Positions 7,228 through 15,188 of a stretch of DNA of 16,039 nucleotides are shown in pieces; within the stretch, counting starts at the first letter, position 1, and every line of letters starts with the position of its first letter. This stretch comes from Deltaproteobacteria bacterium (GTDB lineage Bacteria > Desulfobacterota > Desulfobacteria > Desulfobacterales > SURF-15). The stretch lies in the NCBI GenBank assembly GCA_024644775.1, contig JAHEHB010000076.1, positions 1 through 16,039 of the forward strand, written 5' to 3'. The translations under genes and the position numbers were made by a program. Under the pieces are notes generated by a model. It did no database searches. It was given only the letters and a program-made list of their open reading frames with translations, and had not been told where the DNA came from.

Positions 7228-8322
7228 TTACTGATTCGGATCTAGGAGAACCTTTAAAGGCATTTTTCCTTCTTCACCTGCCACTAGTTTTAGCGCCGTT
7301 TCCGCATTTTCCAGAGGAAAACAGTGAGAAATCAACTCTTCAAATGGAAATCGCTTCTTTTTTACCATCTTGATGGCCGGGCGAACGGCTCGAAAATCGT
7401 GAGAAAATACGCCTAGCAGCTGGACTTCGTTAACGACTGCGGCATTGAGATCCAGTGAAACATTTTCTTTATAAAGGCCCGGAAGCACAAATTTTGAACC
7501 TTTTCCTGCCAGAGACAACGCCAGTTGTGCACCAGACGGATTCCCCGAGACATCCATTACAATGTCCGCCATCTTTCCGTTGGTGATTTCTCGGACCACT
7601 TCAATAGGATCCGTTTCCTCGGAAACGATGGTTTTGTCCGCCCCGAACCGCTGAACCGTTTCAAGGCGGGCCCTATCTCGGGATCGGCCGATTACCATGA
7701 TGGGATCAGCTCCGGATTCTTTTGCAACAGCTGCGGCTGAAATTCCTTGTAAACCCGGCCCGACGATAACAACCGATTGACCAATGGAAACCCCCCCAAT
7801 ATGTCTCAACCAACGAATCGAGTTGCCTAATATCGCACAAATAAGTACGCCGATTTCCGGTGATATCTCCTCGCCTATTTTGTGCACCATGGCTCGCGGG
7901 TGAATGTAAACAAACTCACTATACCCACCGAATAAATGCGGTGGCGCCTTGCATGAGATCATGGATCCATAGGTATAGTTTTTTTCACAGAGGGTGTATT
8001 TGCCGGCCATGCAGGCGTCGCACGTTCCACACCCAAAAGCATACTCCAATACGACACGGTCGCCCTCCTTAACGCCAAGCCGCAATTTAGCGTTTTTCCC
8101 CATATCGACAATACGTCCCACAATTTCGTGGCCCAAAATAATGGGATAAGGCCGTGGCCCACGTGTTTGTCTTCCACCATAAATCGGAGGATCCGATCCG
8201 CATACGCCTACCCGCTCTACCCGCAGCAGCCCATCATCTTCTCCGATTTCCGGTAAATCAAAGGATTGCTTCACCAGTTTTTTTGGGCCGGTAAGTACCA
8301 TGGCTTTTGACGTATTTTTCAT
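7228..8322 (-). CDS. Zinc-dependent medium-chain alcohol/polyol dehydrogenase
   Basis: A 364-aa NAD(P)-dependent dehydrogenase of the medium-chain (MDR) superfamily, expected to oxidise an alcohol, polyol or L-threonine-like substrate in the cytosol. Catalytic-zinc ligands are visible as C41 (in GVCGSD) and H65-E66 (in LGHE). The structural zinc lobe carries four Cys in GCGTCDACMAGKYTLC (C98, C101, C104, C112). The Rossmann nucleotide-binding motif is VGPGLQG (187-193). The overall order and length match sorbitol/threonine dehydrogenase-like members, but the annotation cannot be narrowed to one substrate. The start ATG has GAGGA eight bases upstream. It sits 56 bp after a small conserved gene and 36 bp before an EamA permease, an arrangement suggesting one transcript. 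Confidence 0.92.
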   Translation of the reverse strand: MKNTSKAMVLTGPKKLVKQSFDLPEIGEDDGLLRVERVGVCGSDPPIYGGRQTRGPRPYPIILGHEIVGRIVDMGKNAKLRLGVKEGDRVVLEYAFGCGTCDACMAGKYTLCEKNYTYGSMISCKAPPHLFGGYSEFVYIHPRAMVHKIGEEISPEIGVLICAILGNSIRWLRHIGGVSIGQSVVIVGPGLQGISAAAVAKESGADPIMVIGRSRDRARLETVQRFGADKTIVSEETDPIEVVREITNGKMADIVMDVSGNPSGAQLALSLAGKGSKFVLPGLYKENVSLDLNAAVVNEVQLLGVFSHDFRAVRPAIKMVKKKRFPFEELISHCFPLENAETALKLVAGEEGKMPLKVLLDPNQ

Positions 8323-8378
8323 TGGCGTGTCCTCAGAAGTCTCTAAATTTTATAAAATTATTCCACAGGATAACAAAC

Positions 8379-8621
8379 CTAATCAATGGCGATTACCAGT
8401 TTTCCTTTTGCGGATTCAATCTCTATAAGTGTGCCCTTTGGGACTTTTTTACTGGCCAGGTCGCCGAGTTTACCGATATCTATTCCTTCTCCTTCCAACG
8501 AGTCCTTTGTTTTGCTTGGGATGAGATTTTGTGCGATATGAAGCGTATTTAAAGGAATCGTCACGATGGTTTCCGGTTTTGATTTTCCTGCGTCATACAA
8601 ATGTATCTTTAATTTTTCCAT
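8379..8621 (-). CDS. Small conserved-type protein of unknown function
   Basis: An 80-aa protein with no signal peptide or membrane helix. It begins with a beta-strand-like MEKLKIHLYD, continues through a PETIVTIPL segment and an acidic GEGIDIGKLGDLA helix, and ends in GTLIEIESAKGKLVIAID. The pattern (a strand, 'IPL' followed by a helix, 'GIDI', then G-hydrophobic-E/D strands) resembles a small domain seen in proteins carrying SHOCT-like or YvlB/DUF4097 modules, from memory only. It has a strong ribosome binding site, AAGGAG six bases before the ATG, which supports a real gene. It is the first gene of the minus-strand group with the dehydrogenase and EamA permease. No function is proposed. Confidence 0.72.
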   Translation of the reverse strand: MEKLKIHLYDAGKSKPETIVTIPLNTLHIAQNLIPSKTKDSLEGEGIDIGKLGDLASKKVPKGTLIEIESAKGKLVIAID

Positions 8622-8739
8622 TACCGTCTCCTTCCTTGACCTTGAACAAACTCTCCAGTTTGACCAAAATCAAGTCGAAAATCCCGGACTTTAAGCGGGG
8701 GAAGGCGGGAGAGTCTGATGCCAAAATTAGGCAAAATGG

Positions 8740-8768
8740 ATTATGGTGAAACTGACTCGTATGGTAAA
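8740..8768 (-). promoter_or_regulatory. Candidate sigma-70 promoter for the 8621-6319 gene group
   Basis: On the minus strand, TTTACC (8763-8768) and CATAAT (8740-8745) are separated by 17 bp. The -10 differs from consensus at one position and the -35 matches at four of six. It would give a leader of about 110 nt before the small-protein ATG. Predicted by eye only. Confidence 0.35.
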
Positions 8769-8819
8769 TGTTTATGAATATATACACGATACACTTTTTG
8801 CAAACTAAAAATAGAATCG

Positions 8820-8847
8820 TTGACTCTTTTTTGAATGCTGGTATATG
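8820..8847 (+). promoter_or_regulatory. Candidate extended -10 promoter for the AOR remnant/CCC cluster
   Basis: TTGACT (8820-8825) lies 16 bp before TATATG (8842-8847), which is preceded by TGG (8839-8841), giving an extended -10 form. The predicted start of transcription is about 70 nt upstream of the AOR-remnant ATG. It is the best plus-strand promoter in this region and probably drives the transporter gene as well. Predicted by eye only. Confidence 0.42.
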
Positions 8848-8926
8848 GTTTTCTATATACAATATAGCGAAAGGAGGCCTCAAACCAGCAAGTGACTGTT
8901 TAAATTAACTAAAAGAGGTTATTTCC

Positions 8927-9049
8927 ATGACTGAAAAAATGCCGGGTGGTTACAATGGTAAGGTGCTGCGCGCCAATCTTTCCCACGGGACAACAAAGAC
9001 CGAAAGCATCGATGATAAATTTTGCCGAAAGCACATCGAAGGGAAATAG
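8927..9049 (+). pseudogene. N-terminal remnant of aldehyde:ferredoxin oxidoreductase
   Basis: A 40-codon frame begins at an ATG preceded by AGAGG (8914-8918) and ends at TAG 9047-9049. Its translation includes MPGGYNGKVLRANLS and later DDKFCRKHIEGK. This closely follows the conserved start of W/Mo-dependent aldehyde ferredoxin oxidoreductases (typically GYxGKxLRVNLTxG, then FxRKYLGGRG). Homology stops at the point where the family's GGRG loop should follow. No tungsten-pterin or Fe4S4 motifs appear downstream in any frame. Full-length AORs are about 600 aa, so this is a severe truncation. The remnant overlaps the 5' part of the transporter frame in another register. It may still be translated as a short leader peptide. 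Family recognition is from known consensus; a leader-peptide role is inference. Confidence 0.72.
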
Positions 9050-11642
9050 ATTCGTTTTGCAAGCAGATAATTTGAAAACTCAAGAATCTAAAGATGCTCT
9101 TGGGGATACGCCTGGGGGAACTCTTGGGACGTTTGCGGGCGTTTTTACTCCCAGTATTTTAACCATCCTTGGCATCATTCTTTTTTTAAGGCTTGGGTTT
9201 GTTGTAGGCAGTGGGGGTCTTGGCAAGACACTCATCATACTTCTTCTTGCCAACGGAATATCCATTCTGACCACATTTTCCCTATCGGCCATCTCAACGA
9301 ATATTCGGGTAAAGGGGGGTGGAGACTATTATCTGATTTCCCGAACCCTCGGTTTCGAGTTCGGTGGGGCCATCGGTATTGTGCTGTTTCTTGCACAATC
9401 GGTTTCCATCGCTTTTTATTGTATTGGTTTCGGGGAAGTCCTGGCCGGAATCATGTCTGCAGCAAACGCAAAAGTGTATTCGCAGGCTGTGGCGGCAATC
9501 GCGGTCTCATTCTTATTTGTTTTTGCCTGGTTGGGCGCCGACTGGGCAACCCGATTTCAATACGTCGTAATGGTAGTTCTCGGTGTCGCCCTCCTCTCAT
9601 TCTTTATCGGGGGTATTACCAAGTGGAATACCGAAATATTTGTACAAAACTGGACCGCACCCGATGATGGTCTCGGATTTTGGATCCTTTTTGCCATTTT
9701 TTTTCCGGCGGTGACCGGATTTACTCAGGGAGTGAGTATGTCCGGAGACTTAAAAGACGCAGGTAAAAGTTTACCCTTAGGAACATTCCTTGCCGTTGGC
9801 TTGTCGATATTGGTGTACTTTGGTGCTGCCGCCCTCTTTGCCGGATCGTTGCCAAGCGACAATTTGACAAGCGACTACACGGCGATGAAACGGGTGGCGG
9901 TCATAAACTTTATCATTGACGGAGGGGTTATTGCCGCCACGCTGTCGTCTGCCATGGCTTCCTTTTTGGGCGCACCCCGTATTTTACAATCCCTGTCGAG
10001 CGATCGTATCTTTCCATTTTTACTGCCGTTTGCCAAAGGATCCGGCCCTTTTAATAATCCAAGACGCGGTGTGCTCTTATCTGCCGGTATTGCCTATACC
10101 ACCATCGGTTTGGGACAACTGAATCTCATTGCGCCGGTCGTGTCCATGTTTTTCCTCATTTCATACGGGCTGCTCAATTATGCCACGTACTATGAAGCGC
10201 GAACCGAAAGTCCTTCTTTTCGTCCAAGATTTCGCTTTTTCGACAAACGACTCAGCCTTTCAGGCGGGGTTTGCTGCCTATGCACGATGCTGGCCATCGA
10301 TATGAGGGCGGGAGTTGTTGCCATTGCAGTTCTTTTTGCGGTTTTCCAGTATCTCAAACGGACCGCCGGCCCTGCCCGGTGGGCGGATAGCCGCCGTTCC
10401 TACCATCTTCAACAGGTTCGAGAGCATCTTTTGGCTGCTGCTGCCGAACCGGAACATCCTCGTAACTGGCGCCCCAAAATTCTTTTGTTTTCCGACGATT
10501 CCCATCGGCGCAGGCAATTATTGGATTTTGCCGACTGGCTTCAGGGAAGCAGTGGATTCACAACAGCGATCCGAATTCTTGAAGGCAAGGGGCTGAAAAT
10601 GCTGAAACTCCGTGAAGAGGCTGAGACGGAGTTACGTGCGGATATACATGAACACGACATAGCCGCGTTTTCCCTTGTTTTGACCGTTCCCGATCGTACG
10701 GTCGGCGTTCATACTCTGGTCCAGACGTTTGGAATCGGACCTTTGCAGGCGAATACCATCCTATTGAACTGGTTTGAGCAGCTTCCCACGGACACTTCTG
10801 AAACTCGCGAACGTCAGTATGGTAGAGATCTCAGGACCGCGTACCGGCTGGGCCGTAACATTATTGTACTGGACGCAAAAAGGGATGGTTGGAAAGATCT
10901 GAATTTAATACCGATTGAAAAACGACGGATCGATGTTTGGTGGTGGGGGGATGCTACCAGTAAGTTGATGCTGTTGCTCGCGTATTTGATGACGCAGAGC
11001 GAAGTATGGAAGCAGGTTCGGCTTCGGGTATTCGCTGCTTGTTTTGCCCCGGAAACAAACGAAACGGTCGACGATATTCGGAAGATCCTTGAGGAAGTTC
11101 GAATCGACGCGGAACCGGAGGTGGTTATCAAACCCAATTCGGATGCTATTGCCGCCTACTCATCCGACGCTTCATTGGTATTTCTCCCCTTCCGGTTCCG
11201 TGGGAATCAACCGCTCGATCCCTTTGGAGAACATCCCGAAGCCATACTTTCCCGGCTACTAAATGTGGCCATAGTACTGGCCGCTGAAGACATTAATCTC
11301 GATGCCGAACCGGAAGAAGGAACCGCTGGAGAAATTGCTGCGGCATTAGATGCACTCGCCGATACCCGACAGAAAGCTGACGAGGCTAAAAAATCGGCAA
11401 TAGAATTATCAGAAATGGCGGATAAAAAGCTTCAAGAAATGCGGGAGGCTGCCCTGTCCAAGATGAATGAAAAAGAATTTTCCCTGTTAAAGGCCAAAGC
11501 CTTTGAAGTAAAGGAAAAGGCAATTCGTGCAGCCCGTATAGCCGCAAAAGCCTCGGTGAAAGCCGAATCAGCCGCCAGAGCCGCGGAAGCGGCCGGAGCC
11601 AGATTTCCAGGTTCAGAAAAAGAATCAGATGAGACAGAATAG
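9012..11642 (+). CDS. Cation-chloride-cotransporter-family (APC superfamily) permease
   Basis: A large inner-membrane transporter of about 876 aa from the chosen ATG. The frame is open further up, with a GTG at 8946 and an ATG at 8955. The hydrophobic core begins with GVFTPSILTILGIILFLRLG, the SLC12/CCC-type first helix, and continues with KGGGDYYLISRTLG. About twelve membrane helices cover roughly the first 400 residues. A soluble C-terminal domain of some 300 residues follows, as in NKCC/KCC proteins, then an Ala/Lys/Glu-rich helical tail of about 100 residues ending in PGSEKESDETE. Bacterial and archaeal relatives have been linked to ion or amino-acid transport; the substrate here is unknown. 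The start is uncertain because DNA up to about 9046 is also an AOR fragment in another frame. Real family sequence may begin only after it, with TTG codons at 9057 and 9072 as alternatives. It leads a cluster with two GTPase genes. Confidence 0.85.
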   Translation: MINFAESTSKGNRFVLQADNLKTQESKDALGDTPGGTLGTFAGVFTPSILTILGIILFLRLGFVVGSGGLGKTLIILLLANGISILTTFSLSAISTNIRVKGGGDYYLISRTLGFEFGGAIGIVLFLAQSVSIAFYCIGFGEVLAGIMSAANAKVYSQAVAAIAVSFLFVFAWLGADWATRFQYVVMVVLGVALLSFFIGGITKWNTEIFVQNWTAPDDGLGFWILFAIFFPAVTGFTQGVSMSGDLKDAGKSLPLGTFLAVGLSILVYFGAAALFAGSLPSDNLTSDYTAMKRVAVINFIIDGGVIAATLSSAMASFLGAPRILQSLSSDRIFPFLLPFAKGSGPFNNPRRGVLLSAGIAYTTIGLGQLNLIAPVVSMFFLISYGLLNYATYYEARTESPSFRPRFRFFDKRLSLSGGVCCLCTMLAIDMRAGVVAIAVLFAVFQYLKRTAGPARWADSRRSYHLQQVREHLLAAAAEPEHPRNWRPKILLFSDDSHRRRQLLDFADWLQGSSGFTTAIRILEGKGLKMLKLREEAETELRADIHEHDIAAFSLVLTVPDRTVGVHTLVQTFGIGPLQANTILLNWFEQLPTDTSETRERQYGRDLRTAYRLGRNIIVLDAKRDGWKDLNLIPIEKRRIDVWWWGDATSKLMLLLAYLMTQSEVWKQVRLRVFAACFAPETNETVDDIRKILEEVRIDAEPEVVIKPNSDAIAAYSSDASLVFLPFRFRGNQPLDPFGEHPEAILSRLLNVAIVLAAEDINLDAEPEEGTAGEIAAALDALADTRQKADEAKKSAIELSEMADKKLQEMREAALSKMNEKEFSLLKAKAFEVKEKAIRAARIAAKASVKAESAARAAEAAGARFPGSEKESDETE

Positions 11643-11672
11643 AAGTAAATCCTATCAACTGTTGGCATGTTC

Positions 11673-11691
11673 AACCGGTACATGACCGGTT
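11673..11691 (+). other. Intercistronic hairpin between permease and GTPase genes
   Basis: AACCGGT (11673-11679) and ACCGGTT (11685-11691) form a perfect 7-bp stem with loop ACATG, in the 66-bp gap after the permease stop codon. The following bases are TCTAAATAGG, so the T-tract is poor. It may be a weak or partial terminator, or an mRNA processing or stability element, setting lower expression of the GTPase genes. Confidence 0.5.
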
Positions 11692-11708
11692 TCTAAATAG
11701 GTATTGTC

Positions 11709-13412
11709 GTGAACCAAGACTTCACCCGGTTGTTAAAAACGATTCGCTATCCGGGGCTTACCCCTGAATCAAAAGGCATTCGCCGGTTGGCCCTTGATCT
11801 TTCAAAAAGATATTCCATATTCATCTATAAAAAAAACCTCTCCGCCATTTGGGTAGCCTTCCTGGGAGGAACCGGAACCGGTAAATCCACATTCTTCAAT
11901 GCACTCTGCGGTTATTCCTTGAGTAAAACGGGGATAGAACGACCCAAAACACAGGGCCCCATCGCTTATGCGCATCGACGTGTTCCCATCGAGAAAGATT
12001 TTCCAGTCGATGCCCTTAAAATAGATCGACAGCCATTTCAAGCACACCAGACCAGGCCGATTTCCGGCGCCGACGGGCATATGGTGATCGTCGAACACAA
12101 TAGAGATGACGGGTCCCATTTAATTTTGATCGACACACCGGATCTGGACAGCATCGAGTCACAACATTATGAAATTGCAGAGAATATTTATCTGCTCGCC
12201 GATGTCGTCATATTCATTACCAGCCAGGAAAAATATGCGGATGAGGTGCCTTCTCATTTTTTTAAGCGCATTGTGGAAGAAGAGACGCCGTATTTTCTGT
12301 TGTTAAACAAAGCCAAGGATGCTTCCATCAAAGAGGAATTGATAAATGTCTTTGCCAAACAGGGAATTTTCGTTGACGAAGATCAAATCTGGACCATCTT
12401 TTATGAGTTTTCCGAAATTCCCCAAGCGATCACTAAACAGTCCGGTTTTCAGGAGTTTCGTCTTATTTTTTCAAAGACCCTTACGGTCGACCAGATTCAC
12501 CAATTTAAGGCGATACAACATCAAAAGAGAGTGGCCCGTCTTAACGAGCAAATGAATCGACTGTTACTCAGGTTGGAAAAAGAGGAACAGGCCTGCCAAA
12601 ACTGGTTCCATAAGCTTGATCGCCTATACGAAAAAACCTCTCAGGAGCTAATCCGAAATGAAACCGAACGATTTTCGGAAAAAAGCAAAGCGTATCTTCG
12701 TATTGAAATCAGAAAGCTTTTCGTTCGGTACGATGTTCTAGCGAAACCAAGGCAACTGGTCAAAGAGGTCCTTTGGATTCCCCTCCGTTTTTTCGGATTT
12801 CATAGAGAAGACTCTGAAAAACAACACAAGCAGGCACTTGAAAAACTAAAAGGAAAATTAGATCTCTCCTCGGTTGAGATAGCCGTCGAAACCTTCAATC
12901 GCTCGGTTTTTGAAGAACTTTCACCCCAGAATGAGGAGGCGCCGCTTTATAAAAAACTTCGTCACGCCGGTGTTATTCTGGAGCACCGGGAGATCCAGGA
13001 ATTGACATGGAAAGAACAGGATCAGTTGGTGTTGTGGCTTGAGGAGACATTTCAGAGTCTTTCCAGGGGTATTCCAAAGGGAAAGCAGTGGGGTATCTAC
13101 TCTACATCCATACTCTGGGCAATTCTTCTGTTATCCCTTGAAACCGCCATCGGCGGCGGATTTTCGATGTTAGACATGGTATTGGATTCAGCACTGGCCC
13201 CGTTTGTCACAAAAGGGGCTGTCGAGCTTTTCGCGTACCATGAAATCCAAAAAATTGCACGGGAACTGGCAAAACGATACCAGGAAACACTTCTTGCTGC
13301 CCTGCATCGTCAACATGAACAGTACAAAAGCTGCCTTCAGTCTTTGATGACACCCCCCGAGGTATTCGAATGCTTGCGTGAACTCGAATTGCCAATTTTA
13401 GAAGGGGCTTGA
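11709..13412 (+). CDS. Dynamin-like/HSR1-type GTPase, first of a pair
   Basis: A 567-aa large GTPase. The N-terminal G domain shows the P-loop GGTGTGKST (53-61) and the G3 motif DTPD (142-145). The position of the NKxD guanine-specificity motif reads LLLNKAKDA (197-205), where the Asp is one residue late. TSQEKYAD (171-178) before it is shared with the neighbouring GTPase. A long charged, helical middle region (about 235-440) probably forms a coiled-coil stalk. Two hydrophobic stretches (about 462-482 and 486-508) near the C-terminus could insert into or across the membrane, and a helical tail follows. This architecture (G domain, helical stalk, C-terminal membrane region) is that of bacterial dynamin-like proteins, but the family name is inference. 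The start is GTG 11709 with a poor ribosome binding site. Its stop lies 24 bp before the second GTPase gene. Confidence 0.8.
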   Translation: MNQDFTRLLKTIRYPGLTPESKGIRRLALDLSKRYSIFIYKKNLSAIWVAFLGGTGTGKSTFFNALCGYSLSKTGIERPKTQGPIAYAHRRVPIEKDFPVDALKIDRQPFQAHQTRPISGADGHMVIVEHNRDDGSHLILIDTPDLDSIESQHYEIAENIYLLADVVIFITSQEKYADEVPSHFFKRIVEEETPYFLLLNKAKDASIKEELINVFAKQGIFVDEDQIWTIFYEFSEIPQAITKQSGFQEFRLIFSKTLTVDQIHQFKAIQHQKRVARLNEQMNRLLLRLEKEEQACQNWFHKLDRLYEKTSQELIRNETERFSEKSKAYLRIEIRKLFVRYDVLAKPRQLVKEVLWIPLRFFGFHREDSEKQHKQALEKLKGKLDLSSVEIAVETFNRSVFEELSPQNEEAPLYKKLRHAGVILEHREIQELTWKEQDQLVLWLEETFQSLSRGIPKGKQWGIYSTSILWAILLLSLETAIGGGFSMLDMVLDSALAPFVTKGAVELFAYHEIQKIARELAKRYQETLLAALHRQHEQYKSCLQSLMTPPEVFECLRELELPILEGA

Positions 13413-13436
13413 TGAATCAGTAAAACAAGCAACCTT

Positions 13437-15176
13437 ATGGAAGCATTGATTCAAAAACTAAAAGACGATCTCACCGATACCTGCCATCTGTTGGAACAGA
13501 GTGCCTTTTTTTCTTTCACGCCCGAAGAGAGCCAACATTTCGCGATGGAAGGGAAACGTTTTCTCGATATACTCGGCACCATTGAAGGCGATTTCCTGAC
13601 GATCGGCCTCCTCGGTGGAACCGGAGTTGGGAAATCGACCCTGATGAATGCTTTGGCTGGAACAGAAATTGCCGCCACAAGCGATCGCCGGCCTCATACG
13701 GACCGTGTTTTGGTATACAAGCACGCGACGATATCCCTGCCATCGTCCTTGTCTCTGACTGATGTGCCCTGGCAAGCAGTTTCGCATCGGAACGACACTA
13801 TCCAAAATATCATCCTTTGTGACCTTCCGGACTTTGACAGTATCGTCGGTGAGCATCGCCAACATGTTTTATATTTTCTCGAGCATTTGGATATTCTACT
13901 CTGGGTAACGTCTCCTGAAAAATATGCGGATAGAAAATTCTATGATTTTCTCCAGATCGTCCCCAAGGCAAAACAGAATTTCTACTTTGTTCTAAATAAA
14001 GTGGATCAGCTATTTGGGGGGCAATCGACCCAAAATGGCTATGAGGCGCTTGAACACGTGAAAGAAGGTTTGCAAAATTACGTTCAGAGAAGCGGTATAG
14101 GGGAACCGGTGCTTTTCGCCCTTTCAGCCCAGGACGCATTTGAAAAAGAATCGATCCTGCCATGGAATCAGTTTCGACATTTTAGGCAGCAAATTCTTCA
14201 GCAACGGCATATCAAAGAGATTACCGCCATTAAAACAGCCAACCTGGATGTGGAAATTCGTCAATTTCTATCTTCTTTCCAAAAAGAGTCGATAAACCTC
14301 AAAATTTTTGAACAGATTCTGGAAACTTCCATCAAAGACATGGAAGAACAACAGCCGTTATGGATGAAAACCGGTCAGGACGCCATCTCATTGTGGCTTG
14401 AAACCGATGTTAAACAAAGAATGATCAATCAACAGGGAAATCTCTCCTGCCTCACAGGATTTGGATACGGCATCGCACTTGTTTTTGAAGCCTGGCAGAA
14501 ACGATTCACCGATCAGAGCCGATTCACCGTTCCCGGGAGGGAGCGTTCGGATGTTTCCCATCTTCACCTTCCGGAAGAAATGGCCGCAACTTTTAAACGA
14601 AAATTCGAGTGGCTGGAGGAAACACTCCACCGCCGCGTTATGGTTCACAACCTGCCAGATCCCTTTAGGGTAAAAATCGGACAAACCGTTCAGCCCGCAA
14701 CACTGTTTAATGATCTAAAAGAACGCCTGTTGCTCGTTATTGGATTGCATTTTTCTAAGCCCTCGCTGCCGGTCTTTCGCCTGTTTAAAGCGTACCAGCA
14801 GTTAGTCTTCGGAACGCTCTTTCTCCTGTTTATCCTGGCCATCGGCGGTGAGGCGGCCTGGCGGCAAGTGATCGGGATGCCCGGCTGGCAAACGATTCTG
14901 GGACTCCTGCTTTCGATGGTTCACACGCTTTTCAGTGCGAAAGGACTTGCTGCTCTGGGAAGCTTTTTACTGCTCAGCCTTTTGCTTGGATTTCGGTTTT
15001 ATCACCGCTATCGAAAACGACTGAAACATGCGTTGCAAAAAATAATCAAAATATTAGATATCGCGGCAATGCGTATTTGGCAGGAAAAGTTGGAAGAAAT
15101 TGTCGGAAATTTGACTCGATTAAAAGAAGAGATTCAGCGTCGAATCGTTGAAATTTCCAATCTCCAAAAAAATTAG
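13437..15176 (+). CDS. Dynamin-like/HSR1-type GTPase, second of a pair
   Basis: A 579-aa large GTPase paralogous in layout to its upstream neighbour. Motifs are canonical: P-loop GGTGVGKST (60-68), a Thr in RPHTDR (T88) as possible switch I, DLPDFDS (129-135) as G3, LNKVDQ (186-191) as G4 and SAQDA (230-234) as a likely G5. TSPEKYAD (158-165) matches the TSQEKYAD of the partner. A helical middle region (about 245-440) leads to three hydrophobic segments (about 455-471, 485-500 and 503-520). A basic stretch (RFYHRYRKRLK) and an amphipathic helical C-terminus follow. It is probably membrane-bound and likely acts as a heteromer with the first GTPase, as paired bacterial dynamin-like proteins often do. 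No clear Shine-Dalgarno sequence precedes the ATG; with only 24 bp between the genes, translational coupling is possible. Confidence 0.83.
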   Translation: MEALIQKLKDDLTDTCHLLEQSAFFSFTPEESQHFAMEGKRFLDILGTIEGDFLTIGLLGGTGVGKSTLMNALAGTEIAATSDRRPHTDRVLVYKHATISLPSSLSLTDVPWQAVSHRNDTIQNIILCDLPDFDSIVGEHRQHVLYFLEHLDILLWVTSPEKYADRKFYDFLQIVPKAKQNFYFVLNKVDQLFGGQSTQNGYEALEHVKEGLQNYVQRSGIGEPVLFALSAQDAFEKESILPWNQFRHFRQQILQQRHIKEITAIKTANLDVEIRQFLSSFQKESINLKIFEQILETSIKDMEEQQPLWMKTGQDAISLWLETDVKQRMINQQGNLSCLTGFGYGIALVFEAWQKRFTDQSRFTVPGRERSDVSHLHLPEEMAATFKRKFEWLEETLHRRVMVHNLPDPFRVKIGQTVQPATLFNDLKERLLLVIGLHFSKPSLPVFRLFKAYQQLVFGTLFLLFILAIGGEAAWRQVIGMPGWQTILGLLLSMVHTLFSAKGLAALGSFLLLSLLLGFRFYHRYRKRLKHALQKIIKILDIAAMRIWQEKLEEIVGNLTRLKEEIQRRIVEISNLQKN

Positions 15177-15188
15177 AAAGGATTAATC

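Larger units (their letters stand above)
8622..8926. other. Divergent regulatory region
   Basis: 305 bp without a gene between the divergent starts at 8621 (minus) and 8927 (plus). It holds one candidate promoter per direction (separate entries). An ACTCTCC/GGAGAGT inverted repeat (8650-8656 and 8708-8714) encloses a CCCG/CGGG stem (8683-8699), and would lie in the minus-strand leader. An isolated GAAAGGAGG (8869-8877) has no start codon at usable distance; the first GTG after it opens a frame that stops after two more codons. A minus-strand frame at 8593-8883 was judged spurious. Confidence 0.5.

Noticed and set aside
8593..8883. Minus-strand 96-codon frame across the divergent promoter region
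   Set aside because: It overlaps the start and ribosome binding site of the small conserved gene and spans both predicted promoters; its composition looks non-coding.
8869..8892. GAAAGGAGG as a ribosome binding site
   Set aside because: No start codon lies at a usable distance; the first GTG (8892) opens a frame that stops after two more codons.
13458..14163. Several minus-strand frames of 75-135 codons inside the second GTPase gene
   Set aside because: They are antisense to a gene with canonical GTPase motifs, have no start signals and no domain pattern.
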